64,000 bases of DNA from Calliphora vicina (taxonomy: Eukaryota; Arthropoda; Insecta; Diptera; Calliphoridae). The notes under the pieces were generated by a model that was not told the origin of the DNA, did not search any database, and saw only the letters and a program-made list of their open reading frames with translations. The stretch lies in NCBI RefSeq assembly GCF_958450345.1, contig NC_088780.1, positions 103,242,226-103,306,225 of the forward strand, given 5' to 3'. Positions 21,861 to 33,315 of the stretch are shown here, piece by piece. Both the position numbers and the translations under genes were made by a program. How positions within the stretch are numbered: position 1 is the stretch's first letter; every line of letters starts with the position of its first letter.

Positions 21861-22389
21861 ACATATGTGTTGGATACTTTTCACTTTGGAACAGAGTATC
21901 CGAAATTGGCTTGATTCGTTTTTGGCCTGAAAAGATGAGCAGTTCTTTTGTCTCGGAACCTACTTATATGTTCCCAAATGTTTCGAAATAAAAGCTAAAC
22001 ATTTGAAAATATCCCACATTTTCATACACCCAATATTTATAATAAACATTTACGTACTTTCTCTTAATAGTTTGTAAAGTCTTTAAACATTTAAAATGTC
22101 CAACTAATTAATATAATGACAAAATTTACGCCACAAAAATTCCTACAATCCCTAATAATGAGTATGAAGTGTGGTTTGCATTTAAAATATTTTGCGTGTA
22201 GACTTTTAGTAGCATAAAACACACAAATTATATAATACCTAAGGAATATGGAAAACTATAACATAAGTACTTGAAAGAAGTAGATAATTATCTACATAAT
22301 AAATTCATTACTTTACATATGTATATGACAATGCACAGTGATGTAGAATGCAAAAAGATAAAAAAAAATAAATCTGCCATTTCTATCAG
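21861..22389. other. Intron sequence, no feature seen
   Basis: AT-rich, with no coding frame and no repeat that I can match elsewhere in the window. Confidence 0.4.
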
Positions 22390-22680
22390 GCTATTTGGAT
22401 TAATATGAACAGAAATCATGTCATCTAATTTTATGACGATATCTCCCATATAAGACCTACTTCCGAAAATCACTTTAACGGGGAGAAATCTTTTAAACAT
22501 ATCAAATTCAACACAAATATGTGTTATTTAGATAAAAAATCATGCGTCCGAATTTCATGGCGATAGGACCATAATTAAACATAGCTCCCATATAAGGTCC
22601 ACTTCCCTAAATCACTCACGGAAATAAATTATTGAAATTTTAAAAGAAAAATGTTTTGCTCATTTACTGTGTATGGCAGG
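22390..22680 (-). repeat. Repeat P fragment
   Basis: Contains AATTTTATGACGATATCTCC, TCCCATATAAGACCTACTTC, CGAAAATCACTTTAAC and ATAGCTCCCATATAAGGTCC, matching repeat P in reverse. It ends before the hairpin terminus, where the DD37E fragment begins. Confidence 0.7.
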
Positions 22681-22689
22681 CTCGGATTC

Positions 22690-23112
22690 GAGAAAAAAGT
22701 GAGTACTAAAATTATTTAATATTTTCAACAAAAACCAACTTGGTCCTACAAAAAGTTGGCCAAACAATCAAAGGTCTGGCGTCAAACAGATTCCAATGTT
22801 ATTAAACCTGGTTCAGGTAGATGGAATGGTCCACATGATGTTTCTAAATCCAAAAAATAGAAAGCATTTTCACAAGAGCTGTGAACACATTCGGTGGGAA
22901 AGGATTCCGGTTAGCTCAGTACTAGGACTGCTAAAAATTTAGAGGCCAAAGACAGAGCACGGAAATTGAAGTCAAATTTTATACAAAAAATATTCCTGAC
23001 TCATAATGAATGACGAAACGTATGTTCTTCCGGGTCAATATTTGTATGTTGCTGATGCTCGACGGAATGTTGTAGAACATTTTAAGACCCAAAAACAGAA
23101 AATTTTCCCAAA
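22690..23112 (+). pseudogene. DD37E transposase fragment
   Basis: A decayed relative of the transposase at 384-1391. It covers the first DNA-binding region (ACTTGGTCCTACAAAAAGTT), skips a block, and continues through MNDETYVLPGQYLYVADA to TQKQKIFPK with deletions and stops. The first Asp pair is changed to MNDET. It stops abruptly where the LINE fragment starts. Confidence 0.8.
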
Positions 23113-24120
23113 AAGGAAGGGAATCGAGTTGGCACAGGTGTCTGTCTACATTCATGAATTCGACCCTAGGCTATCTTTTAGACTTTCAAATGAATGTAGC
23201 ATTATTCAGGCTGAAATATAAGCCATTAGAACGGCGGCTAACTGGCTCAGTTATAGCAATATATCAGGCAGGGATATTCGTATATATACTGACAATCAGG
23301 CCGCAATAAAATCTCTAACAGGTGTATACACAACATCTAATTTAGTCCAGGAATGCCGGTCATGCTTAAACAGGATGGCTAGACATTCAACAGTCGTACT
23401 CAAGTGGATACGGCGAGATTTGCCGAAAAAAGCCGCCATGCTACCTGACGGAGACATAGATTTCCTATGTGGGATTCCGTTATCCAAATGAAAGCTTCAC
23501 ATTAGTAACTTCCTCTATGAGCTCGCTCAGACAAGGGGTTGTGAACCCACATGCACTATAACCAGAACTATATGACGCCGACTGAATCGTGGACGAACAA
23601 CATATCTTCTTGGCTTGACACGCTCACAATTGAGTGGTGTAGTGGCGGTCATTACCGGACACTGCACTTTTGGCAAACACTCGAGGGCACTTGTCAACGA
23701 CTTCTGCAGAAGTTGTCAAAACGTGGAGGAGGATGAAAGCATTTTTCATCTTCTTTGTCACTATCCGGCATTAGGAGATCTACGCTTAAGGTTCCTGGGA
23801 CATCGTTCCCTAAATAGTATTTCTGAGCTCTCGAATATGAGGCTAGACGGTATTAATGCCTTTATGAGGAATAGTAATTAGTTAACAAGACCAGACATGG
23901 TGATCTCCTTAGAGTGACCTAATAACAGCCAACTCATTGGTATGAAAAATCTCCTCCCTCTCTCTTTTATCGGACATCTTCCTCTTAACTTTTCAATCTT
24001 CCCCTTCTCTCTTTTCATTTATGACTGTCTTTTTCTGGAAAGCTGGAAACCTTAACATACCTTGTCTTTTTTATCGTAACCGTTTTAATTGTGGGCGAGG
24101 CAAAATGAAATTAAAATAAA
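23113..24120 (+). pseudogene. Non-LTR retrotransposon fragment, RNase H and C-terminal end
   Basis: Successive frames give CSIIQAEI and AIRTAANWL, then DIRIYTDNQAAIKSL (RNase H active-site region), VLKWIRRD, and TGHCTFGKHSRALVNDFCRS with CHYPAL, a Cys/His cluster common at the end of I/LOA/R1-type elements. The 3' part ends in AATAAAGAAATA near 24120. The endonuclease and polymerase are missing (5' truncation), and stops and frameshifts make it dead. It is inserted in, or fused to, the DD37E fragment before it. Confidence 0.75.
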
Positions 24121-24242
24121 GAAATACTTACAATTAACTTACATGTTTATATTATTTAACCTTAAGCAGTATTACACATTTATTAACGATCATAATAATA
24201 AACAAAATACATAAATATTAAAGAACATAGATGAGTACTTAC

Positions 24243-25308
24243 CCAACATTTTCAAAACTCTTTTGGTGCCAACCTGATTAATACGTCCACGCACAGCACT
24301 TACTTGAGCACCACCCGAATATCGATACAAAATCGTATCACTTTGGGTACTTTTCATACCCAAACGACCACGACGTACTTGAGAATTTGAACTATTCAAG
24401 CCGGGCGGCAAAGCATTGCGGAAGCGATGTAATTCCTTGGAATTAGAACTGTCATGGCCGCCATCAACACTGCTACCGCCAATAACATTCGAACGATACA
24501 ATTGTAAACCGATCAAAAGATACAACACAAATATTATAGACATGGGCGCAAAGAAAAATATATACGTGGACAATTGAAAGGAATGTTTGATAATAACGCG
24601 TACTGCATCACACTTTGTGATGCCGTCCACCAAAATTACCCTAAATTGCAGAGCCTGTGGTACGGCGGTCATAATGGAGAGCAACCAAATTAGTATGATA
24701 ATGCGAATGGCACGACTTAGTTTCGAAATGGCCTGGCCCAAAAAAGGATGACATATGGCCACATAACGTTCCACCGTAAATGCCGTTATGGTGAGAACTG
24801 TAGCATTGGCCGAAGTCTCTGCTAAAATACCACGGCCCACACAAAAGTATTCACCAAATACATAAGGATATTTGCGCCATGTGGAATAGATCTCCTGCGG
24901 TACACTCGAGAGCAGCAGCAAGAAATCGGAAATGGCCAAACTAAATAGATAGTAATTGGTGGCCGTGTGCATGGAACGATTTTTCTTAATCACTATACAA
25001 GTGCTAATGTTGCCTATAACGCCCGTTATAAAGATCAGCACATAAATAATGGTCAGCGGTATAACAACTGTCAATGAATCACGTTTGGGCTCAACATTTA
25101 TGGGCTGATCGTAGGCGGTATTATAAATACTATTTTCAATTGCATTCAAGAATGATGAATTTCCCAAGTCACTGTTATTTGTTGCTGCTGCTGTTGTATC
25201 GTGAATTATATTCGTCATTGTATTGTTGTTGCTGGGAAAATTTTCATAATTTAAATTTTGCTCAAATATGCTTAAGTTTTTTACAATACTTCCATTCCAT
25301 TTCGTCAT
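24243..25308 (-). CDS. PK2-R: Pyrokinin-2 receptor, coding exon 1 (N-terminus to TM5)
   Basis: Encodes residues 1-355 plus one base. The extracellular N-terminus (about 78 residues) has N-glycosylation sequons (N5, N11, N50). TM1 spans about 80-107 (GVIGN), TM2 118-138 (LFSLAISDFLLLL), and TM3 156-178 ends in ERY (180-182), the DRY-equivalent G-protein switch. C156 and C233 can form the conserved disulfide; TM4 and TM5 follow. The third cytoplasmic loop (about 272-350) is long and Ser/Gly-rich. The donor G|GTAAGT is at 24243/24242. Pyrokinin-2 receptors are family A receptors for FXPRLamide peptides and couple to calcium signalling. AETSANATVLTITAFTVER and SDTILYRY support this subfamily over the capa receptor. 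The ATG at 25308 is the first in frame; 5' untranslated exons are not identified. Confidence 0.92.
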
Positions 25309-25654
25309 TTTGTACTTGGTTTTTATTATTTTATTTTTATTCTTTTATTTGTTTGTTTATTTATTTATTTTTCTATATTTCAGCACTATAATTTTTCAGT
25401 TTATTTTTAGTAATTATTATTTTTTATAAGTTTTTGTTTTTTTTATTTTGTTTAAGATGTGCTACTATAGTTTATCTGTTTGTAGACCAATGGCTGGCTC
25501 TACTGCAACAATGGAATTTTGTTTTGGTCACTTGTAAGCTGATTTAAATTGTAATTAATCGTTTAAACTTGCTTAACGCACGCAAAACTATTAAGGGGTT
25601 GGAGCTGGTTTTCTATATTTGCTAGCGTTTGCTTTACAATTGAAGTATTTAGAT

Positions 25655-25904
25655 AAATACAAAGTAAGAGAGCAATATTCCTCTTATATACCCTTCATCA
25701 AAGTTTTCTTTTAGGTAATGATTTCAATAAAAGTTAACAAATTTTTGGGTGAAAAAAATTTTTCTTAGAAAATATATTTCCCGATTTTGATATATTGTCG
25801 GTCCGAATTTCTATGACGTTATATATGTATGTCATTGGAAAGGTCTTTGATATCTAATGTCTATCATTATATATCCATATTGTCTATGTTAATGAGATAG
25901 TAAT
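25655..25904 (+). repeat. Dispersed repeat J, 5' part
   Basis: Starts AAGTAAGAGAGCAATATTCC and CTTATATACCCTTCATCAAA and runs to TTAATGAGATAGTAATCCAG. It continues at 26183-26300 (AGATATATAAAAATAGGTTA to CAACAGACACACGGACATGG) after a miniature element. Other copies or pieces are at 32068, 34608-35590, 45060, 52608 and 56070. Its start shares ACAAGTAAGA.AG with repeat P. Confidence 0.65.
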
Positions 25905-25908
25905 CCAG

Positions 25909-26182
25909 GGGGTTACTCTCTATTGCGATGCGAAAGAAAAATGGTACAATTGGTACCCTTTATTGCGTTTTCGCATCGCACAAAAAATTAGTTTAAAATG
26001 TTTTTATTTACAAGTTTTGACATTTAATTTTGTCATTCTTCGCTATTGTTTATTTTGTGGTGCCAGTATTGCTTCTTTTTGCGAAAGCGTTTGCGTAGAC
26101 GATACAGAGTACAAAATTGTATTCTTAACGCATTTACCTTTCGCATCGAAATTGCTTTCGCATCGCAATAGAGAGTAACCCC
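25909..26182. mobile_element. MITE with perfect 28-bp ends and CCAG duplication
   Basis: Ends start GGGGTTACTCTCTATTGCG and are perfect inverted repeats over 28 bp (25909-25936 and 26155-26182). CCAG flanks both sides (25905-25908 and 26183-26186). Removing the element restores GTAATCCAGATATA of repeat J, as seen intact at 52920. A second TTTCGCATCG lies just inside the right end. A 4-bp duplication excludes hAT (8), Tc1/mariner (TA) and Harbinger (3). Confidence 0.9.
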
Positions 26183-26489
26183 CCAGATATATAAAAATAG
26201 GTTACAAAATGGTGGATTATTTAATAGCTAATGAACCAAGATCTTTGCGGATATATTGAAAATTGATTTCAACAGACACACGGACATGGCTATGTCCGTT
26301 TATTGCTGATGCCTTTAATGTCTACGCCTTACAATAAGTAATTGAATCTTATAACTAAACAATTATTGTTCTCTCAGTGAAGAATCATATTTGCAAATTA
26401 GTCTCAGATTAGATGAATGGCAAATCGGCTCTACGTAGCCTTGATCTGTCTTGAGTTACGATTTTTAGATTGTGCCCTGTGTATGAGAT

Positions 26490-26762
26490 CTATTTATAAT
26501 GGTATTGCTTGATGTTCCCCATAATTGTATTCCGTATGTTCAAATTTAAGTCCGTCTTATACAGGATGACTTTGCAGTTAAGGCTTAATTTCGATTGGAT
26601 TAGCCAGTGTAAATTAGAAGCTTTTAGTTTCATATGGAGCCGCCTCTCCAATCGTCTGAGATAATTATCTAGGTTTCTAGATGCTACATTTAAGTCCACA
26701 TGAGAACTAAAAATTGCAGTATTCATCGGGCCATTTGTCTTTAAATTCGATACCGGTGTCAA
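26490..26762 (-). pseudogene. jockey-type reverse transcriptase fragment
   Basis: The minus strand reads NLDNYLRRLERRLHMKLKAS, NLHWLIQSKLSLNCKVILYK and TDLNLNI. This is the segment after the polymerase domain in jockey-like LINEs, parallel to SKLSLDYKVILYKCVLKPIW at 61760-61840. It is short and out of context, so it is a relic. Confidence 0.7.
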
Positions 26763-27050
26763 CGTTACCGTGAGTGTGACACGCTACAGGCAAATGATTC
26801 GAGATTTTTTATTCCTCATGTCATTGCAAATAATTTGGAGGAGAAATAGTTGCAACAATATGACGCAACATGCCATACAGCGCGTGAAATCATCAATTTG
26901 TTGACAGAATTATCTCAAGAAATGGTCCTTTGGTCTATGCTGATAAACCAGCAACGATTAATCATTTGCCAACATTCGACCACTATTGACGATAAGAGGT
27001 GAAAAATTGGACCGACAGGATGGCAGTCGCGGAGGCAATATGTTAGAAAT
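26763..27050 (+). pseudogene. Transposase fragment with DATCHTA motif
   Basis: RYRQMIRDFF, then LQQYDATCHTAREIINLLTE in shifting frames, matches the block around the second catalytic Asp (QQDGATCHTAR) of a common insect IS630/mariner-like transposase. Stops occur throughout. A separate fragment, covering the following NWPPRSCDLTPLD-like block, lies at 51378-51520. Confidence 0.7.
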
Positions 27051-27180
27051 TATTTTTAAACATTAAATACCATGAAATTTGTGATCTAATAAAGCCATAT
27101 TTGTACGTTTTGTATAAAAACATTTAAACTAAGACTCCGGTTTGTGTCATTTCGAATTGCATAGCACAGTGGTATAGTAA

Positions 27181-27640
27181 AACAAGTAAGAAAGTATAGT
27201 CGGTCAAGCCCGACCATATGATACCCTACACCAATATAATTATGCACCAATCGCAATAAAATTAGGTGGCACGACTTCTGCATATATGAAACCTATTTGT
27301 GTTGAATTTTATTCATTAAAATGATTTTTGGAAGTGGGCATTATATGGGAGCTAAGACTAATTATGAACTAATTATAGTGAGGCGAGTTTGACTTATATA
27401 AAACTCATTTTTGTATAATTTGGTTTGGATATCTATATAACTAAGGTATTTATGAGAGCTTAACTATTTTCAGATAGGGAATCGTATGGGGCTAGGAGAA
27501 ATAATGGACCGATTCTAACCAAATTCAATAGGCTTCGTCCTTTGGTACAAGCTTAAAAAAGCTTGTACCAAATTTTATCCAATTATCTTTGAAATTGCGA
27601 CCTGTAGTTAGATTACAAGGTTTACATGGACGGACAGACG
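27181..27640 (+). repeat. Repeat P copy
   Basis: Starts AACAAGTAAGAAAGTATAGT with the TCGG/CCGA hairpin and GATACCCTACACC. It continues to AATTGCGACCTGTAGTTAG and TACATGGACGGACAGACGG, then is cut by repeat R4. Confidence 0.75.
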
Positions 27641-27649
27641 GATGGACAA

Positions 27650-28410
27650 AGGGAATCCCGCAATTCCTAAAAATTGGAACGAAAATTCAAAAAAATTATA
27701 CTTTTTACAATTTTACCCATACGGTCCACATACCCTTCGGGGCTGGGAAAATAATTTTCCCATATCCTATTTGGGTATAAATAGGGAACACATCAGGGTT
27801 TCCAAAGCTGCTTTCCGCATTCTGATGCCAGCTTTGGGATTTTAGAAATTTTAGGAAATTCTGATAAAAAATAGGTAAAATTCCGAAGGGAGTAGGGGCG
27901 AAATATTAGAAAAATTGGACATGTTTTTTATACCAAAATGTTCTCCGTAAAAATACATTACAGTAAAACATAAAACGTTCTTAAAGAAAGTTTTTTTTAA
28001 TAAAATCTACAATTTTTTTATTTTTTAATTGAAAATCGTTTATTTTTGGATCCATAATCTATATTGATCTGAAATATTATAGATAATTTAGTTGTCTAAC
28101 TAAAAAAAAAATTCGAGTCCATTCGGTCCAAAAAGTACGGCCTATATTTTTAAAAAAGAAGACCAAGGTATGGCAAAATTTTAATTTTGAAATGCCTATA
28201 ACTCTGAAATGACCGCTTTCCCAAAATATAAAAATCCGATGGGAAAACAAATGGCACGTGTTCTAAAATTTTACATGTCGAAGGTACCCTACTTTGAGCC
28301 ATAGCGCCGCCCCTGAAGTATTTGTAGGGCCCATTTTAATAACTTAAACTCGAATACTCTTTGGCTACGCCCAGACCAGCAGTTTAGAAATGCCAGATTT
28401 ATTTCCAAAA
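27650..28410 (+). repeat. Dispersed repeat R4, copy 2
   Basis: From AATCCCGCAATTCCTAAAAA to AGAAATGCCAGATTTATTTC, matching 19325-20080 with indels. It sits between repeat P and a DD37E fragment. Confidence 0.7.
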
Positions 28411-28429
28411 AATGCTGATTCTGCCCCAC

Positions 28430-28870
28430 TGTGTGATGGATGATAAAACTTATGGACTGGCAGACTTTCCCAGGTTATGTTCAAAAATAATACCGGACAA
28501 AAACATACAAAATTCCCCAAGAAGTTTCTCGTGTGACAAGCCATTAGCAGTTGTGGCTTTAACTTAAAACAGCACAGAGTGCCTTCATATTTCTGGCCCG
28601 ATTTGGCATCATGTCACTATGGAAAAAATGCCCTTGAGTGGTATTCAAAGAATAATGTAAATTTTTTACCAAGGGTGGGAAATCCCGCCCCAACTGTCCA
28701 GAACATCGGCTTGTGGAAAGGTATTGATTGGGCTCTTGTAAAAAAAGAATTAAAGAACACAGGAGAGGTATCCCATGTCCCAGGTCCGATTGTAATCGTA
28801 AAAGGACCACCTCGTCCAAAAAGGTAACGGAAGCAATTATAAAATCAATATTTAATGGGAGGATTTTCGG
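28430..28870 (+). pseudogene. DD37E-like transposase fragment, second lineage
   Basis: Shows MDDKTYGLADF, then YFWPDLASCHYGKNALEWYS, NFLPRVGNPAP, the ERYWALVKKELKNT equivalent and SKKVTEAIIKS in several frames. The catalytic Asp blocks survive but frameshifts break the gene. It resembles 5845-6085 more than the intact element. Its DNA-binding half is absent. Confidence 0.75.
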
Positions 28871-30342
28871 AAAAGTTGGATAAATTTGTAAATATTTATA
28901 ATGGATATAAATGGATAATAAAAATACAGATTAGTGTTTAAGATTTGGGATATTCAAATATAGACTCTGCCCTTTGTTTATTTCAATTTCTAAAGTTTAA
29001 CTGACTCGAACAACGGATCGAAGTAACACAATTCAAACCTTTTTTTTCAAATCCACAAAGTAACTCCAACCCCTTACTAGAAATATATATGTATGTAATT
29101 CTCGTAGTTGTAGGGAACACTTAATACTTAATATGTATATGAATGCAGGTAACTTAATCACAACATACTCATATGAATACAATTCAATTAGATTTATAAC
29201 TCAAGTTTAAAAAAAAATGCCTACAAACATGTATTTAAATTTTATTTATTTATAACTTTATTTTCCTTTGTATTTTTTTCCTATTTATTATTATTATTAT
29301 TGTATGTGTGTTTGCAAATATTTTCAAAACACATAAAAACGTTTTTCTTTCAATTAAATTTCCATTCAATATTTTCGTTCAATTCGCATGTAATTAGCAA
29401 AAATAACACACATAAAAACACTTTATTTATATTTAATTTTATACGTTTCTTGTTTGTTCTCTGTTAATTTGATTGTTTTTCTTTTATTTATTTTTTATTT
29501 ATATGTTTGTTTATTATTCTAGTGATTATTTATTTCTTTTTTTTATTTCATTGTTTTACACTTTTTTCCATTCCCCAAAAATCAAATGAAAATCGAATAA
29601 TAGACGAAGGAAAATTACAGATCCGTTAGAATTTTCGTTTTATCTATTTGTGTTGGTGTTTTTACCGCTTTGCTTTTGTTTTAAGGTCTTTTCAGTTAAA
29701 CCGCTCAAGTTTATCTGGTCTTTCGAATTTTCCGTTTCATACATTTTATGCTTTTTCAAAATTTTTCCCAAAAAAAAAACAAAAAAGAAACTAAGTACGA
29801 AAAGTAATTGTATTTTGGCAAACAAATACAAAAATTCTTCTTTTGTTTTTCATTCATTTAGTTTATGAACTCACAAAAATATCACCATAACATTCATTGC
29901 GCATTTCATACGAGTAGTTTTCTTTTGGATTTTTTTTTAATTTTTTTTTTGTTCTATGGATAATTTTGGAAATCCATCTTAATGCATTTTTGTTTTTTCG
30001 TTTGTACAATTCTCTGCTGAGCAGGTTGACAAAAACCACATGAGTTACAACAACAAAACAATCAACTAAAGGGTGAAAATAGTTTTCACTTTAATTCTAA
30101 CAAACAAATTTATTAAGCAAAAAGCTTTTCTATAGTTATTTCAAAGTTTCTGTTTAGCTTTATTTACAAAAAAGCTCAGCTACAAACGTTGTCATAATAT
30201 TTTATTTATAGTTTGTTTATTATGGTAAAAGAAAAGTTTTATGTGTAATTTAAATTATAGCAACTAAATAGAAATTATAACATTAGAAGACAAATTTTGT
30301 GTACCCTGCATGAAAATCTGTTTTATTTAAGACACAGAAATG
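28871..30342. other. AT-rich spacer, no gene seen
   Basis: Dominated by T-rich and A-rich runs (for example 29440-29560 and 29930-29950). Open frames at 29640-29868 overlap on both strands and are compositional. I see no repeat shared with other regions. Confidence 0.45.
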
Positions 30343-30500
30343 ACAGTGAGTTCGAAAAAACCTTAATAAACGTTTTTCCTTAAAACTTTTAACCCAAGTA
30401 TTATTTGATTTTTTTTTTAATCTCTAATTGACATCATGTCAGTTTGATGTCAATTAGAGAGACGAGAAAAAAGTGCATACTAAAATTATTAAATACTAAT
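30343..30500 (+). pseudogene. DD37E copy, left end and first codons
   Basis: CAGTGAGTTCGAAAAAACCT, then CGTTTTTC and TTTTAACCCAAGTATTATTT, match the left end of the intact element at 229-292. The match continues through the start region to GTGCATACTAAAATTATTAA (codons for the IIK of the first helix). It then ends where the satellite array begins. The gene resumes at 33316. Confidence 0.8.
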
Positions 30501-31718
30501 AATGATCACAGATCGAGCTGAGTGATCACAGATCGAACTCCTTTTCTTGTTTAAACGCTTATTGGCCAAGTTATTAGCGAATTTAGATATTTTGAGTTTT
30601 TATAAAAAAAAAATCGATTTTTGGTCAGGAATATGAGTGATCACAGATCGAGCTCTTTTTCTTGATTAAACGCTTATTGGCCAAGTTATTAGCGAATTTA
30701 GATATTTTGAGTTTTTATATAAAAAATCAATTTTTGTTAAGAAATATGAGTGATCACAGATCGAGCTCCTTTTCTTGATTAAACGCTTATTGGCCAAGTT
30801 ATTAGCGAATTTAGATATTTTGAGTTTTTATATAAAAAAAATCGATTTTTGGTCAGAAATACGAGTGATCACAGATCGAGCTCTCTTTCTTGATTAAAAG
30901 CTTATTGGGAAAGTTATTAGCGAATTTAGATATTTTGAGTTTTTATATCAAAAAATCGATTTTTGTTCTGAATTATGAGTGAACACAGATGCAGCTACTT
31001 TTCATGATTAAACGCTTATTGGCCAAGTTATTAGCGAATTTAGATATTTTGAGTTTTTATTTAAAAAAATCGATTTTTGGTCAGAAATATGAGTGATCAC
31101 GGATCGAGCTCCTTTCTTGATTAAACGCTTATTGGCCATTAGCGAATTTTAATATTTTGAGTTTTTAAATACGTAATCGAATTTTGGTCAGAAATATGAG
31201 TGATCACTGATCGAGCTCTTTTTCTTGATTAAACGCTTATTGGCCAAGTTATTAGCGAATTTAGATATTTTGAGTTTTTATATAAGATCTAGCTCCTTTT
31301 CTTGATTAAACTATTATTGGCCAAGTTATAAGCGAATTTAGATATTTTGAGTTTTTATATAAAAAATCTATTTTTGGTCAGAAATATGAGTGATCACAGA
31401 TCTTGCTCCTTTTCTTGATTAAACGCTTATTAGCCAAGTTATTAGCAAATTTAGATATTATGAGTTTTTATATAAAAAAAATATATTTTTGGTCAGAAAT
31501 ATGAGTGATCACAGATCCAGCTCCTTTTCCAAGTTATTAGCCAATTTAGATATTTTGAGTTTTTATATAAAAAATCAGGTTTTTGTTAGAAATATGAGTG
31601 ATCACAGATCAAGCTCCTTTTCTTGATTAAACGCTTATTAGCCAAGTTATTAGCGAATTTAGATATTTTGAGTTTTTATATAAAAAATCGATTTTTGGTC
31701 AGAAATATGAGTGATCAC

Positions 31719-32664
31719 CAGAGAAACCGGAAATATGCTCTAAAAAAAGCGTTTTAGGCGCTTTAAATATGCAGTAAAAACTTTAAAATATGCTCTTAAA
31801 ATTTAAAAAAATATGCTCTTAAAAAAACAAACTTTTACATAATTTTTAACCAAAAAAAATTTACTTAAATTTTCAAATAAAAATCGTTGTCTATTGGATC
31901 TGAAAACATTTTTATACATAGAAAATGTTCTTTCGACATCAACTGATGTTACAGGAGCAAATTTAAAAGACAATATTTCTTTAACACTTAGAACGGTTAA
32001 GTTTGAATTAGAACTAAAATTTGATATTTAGATGGAGCTATTATTAAAATAGTGCTTATTTTATATTAAAACAAGTAAAAGTATATAAGATTCGGCTGTG
32101 CCGAATCTTATATACTTTTCACCTAATTATACTTCAAAATAAAAAATTTAAATATTTTTAGGTGAACAAAAACTTTTTTCAGTTTTTTAATTTTTTGGAA
32201 AATTTTTTTTTTTTTTTTAGGTGAACATTTTTTTCAGTTTTTTAATTTTTGGATAAAATTTTTTTTCGAATTGTTGTTTTAAATTTAAAAAAAAAATTTC
32301 TGTTTTTAAAATTTTTTTTTTTTTGGTGAAAAGCCATCTATTTTTCAATTTTGAATTTTAAACAAAAGAAGTAAAAACCTGTGACACAACAGCGAAAAAT
32401 AAGTAAGACAAAATTTGTTTTTGATAAACTCAAAATATGCTATTAAACAGTAAAATATGCTCTCTAAAACGCAAAATATGACATAAATATGCTCTTAAAA
32501 CAAATATATGCAAAAATATGTATTTAAGGGTAAAATATGCAAAAATATGCACTAACAAATCGATGCCAAAATTCTTAAATAGTTCTGAAACGTGTAAATA
32601 TCTTATCCATGTGCTCATTAGACTCACCAGAAAAAACATGCATTTGCATATTTTGGTTTCCCTG
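31719..32664. mobile_element. hAT-like non-autonomous element in the satellite
   Basis: Ends CAGAGAAACC and GGTTTCCCTG, flanked by an exact 8-bp duplication GTGATCAC (31711-31718 and 32665-32672), a palindrome present in every satellite unit. The terminal 100-130 bp on both sides carry about a dozen copies of AAATATGC or close variants, like subterminal binding sites of hAT elements. A repeat J fragment (32068-32340) is nested inside. No transposase frame is present. Confidence 0.88.
32068..32340 (+). repeat. Repeat J fragment inside the hAT-like element
   Basis: AAAACAAGTAAAAGTATATA, then a strong hairpin (AAGATTCGGCTGTGCCGAATCTT), TTCACCTAATTATACTTCAA and a poly-A/T stretch, as at the start of repeat J at 34784. 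Confidence 0.65.
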
Positions 32665-33315
32665 GTGATCACAGATCGAGCTCTTTTTCTTGATTAAACG
32701 CTTATTAGCCAAGTTATTAGCGAATTTAGATATTTTGAAAAAAATATCTGATATATGAGTGAACACAGATCTAGCTCCTTTACATGATTAAACGCTTATT
32801 GGCCAAGTTATTAGCGAATTTAGATATTTTGAGTTTTTATATAAAAAAAATATATTTTTGGTCAGAAATATGAGTGATCACAGATCGAGCTCTTTTTCTT
32901 GTCTCAACGCTTATTGGCCAAGTTATTAGCGAATTTATTTATTTTGAGTTTTTATATAAAAAAATCGATTTTTTGTCAGAAATATGAGTAATCACAGATC
33001 TAGCTCCTTTTCTTGATTAAACGCTTATTGGCCAAGTTATTAGCGAATTTAGATATTATGAGTTTTTATATAAAAAATCTATTTTTGGTCAAAAATATGA
33101 GTGATCACAGATCTAGCTCCTTTTCTTGATTAAACGCTTATTGGTCAAGTTATTAGTGAATTTGGATATTTTCAGTTTTTATATAAAAAAATCGAATTTT
33201 GGTCAGAAATATGAGTGATCACAGATCCAGCTCTTTTTCTTGATTAAACGCTTATTGGCCAAGTTATTAGCGAATTTAGATATTTTTTATATAAAAAAAT
33301 CGATTTTTGTTCAGG

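Larger units (their letters stand above)
9629..24242 (-). other. PK2-R: Intron 1 of the pyrokinin-2 receptor gene
   Basis: A 14.6-kb intron starting GTAAGTACTC on the minus strand (24242) and ending TTCAATTAG (9629). It separates the TM1-5 exon from the TM6-7 exon in phase 1. It contains two Tc1-like elements, a TA-inserting element inside one of them, hAT-like and inverted-repeat elements, a CGTACG-motif element, Helitron-like repeats, a DD37E fragment and a LINE fragment. The 9680-10190 part shows nothing beyond AT-rich sequence. Confidence 0.85.
30501..33315 (+). repeat. Satellite array, unit about 114 bp, inside a transposase copy
   Basis: About 16 head-to-tail units containing GAGTGATCACAGATCGAGCT, TTGATTAAACGCTTATTGGC, AAGTTATTAGCGAATTTAGA and TATTTTGAGTTTTTATATAA. 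Starts at 30635, 30748, 30863 and 30977 show periods of 113-115 bp. Units are well conserved, with a few truncated ones (31090-31300, 31500-31600). The array is interrupted once by a hAT-like element (31719-32664). It is bounded on both sides by DD37E transposase sequence and replaces about 270 bp of that gene. No protein is coded. Confidence 0.92.

Noticed and set aside
32430..32672. 80-codon minus-strand frame
   Set aside because: It runs over the AAATATGC subterminal repeats of a hAT-like element and into the satellite.
30501..33315. Possible CRISPR array
   Set aside because: Units are contiguous 114-bp satellite monomers without unique spacers, in a eukaryotic genome.
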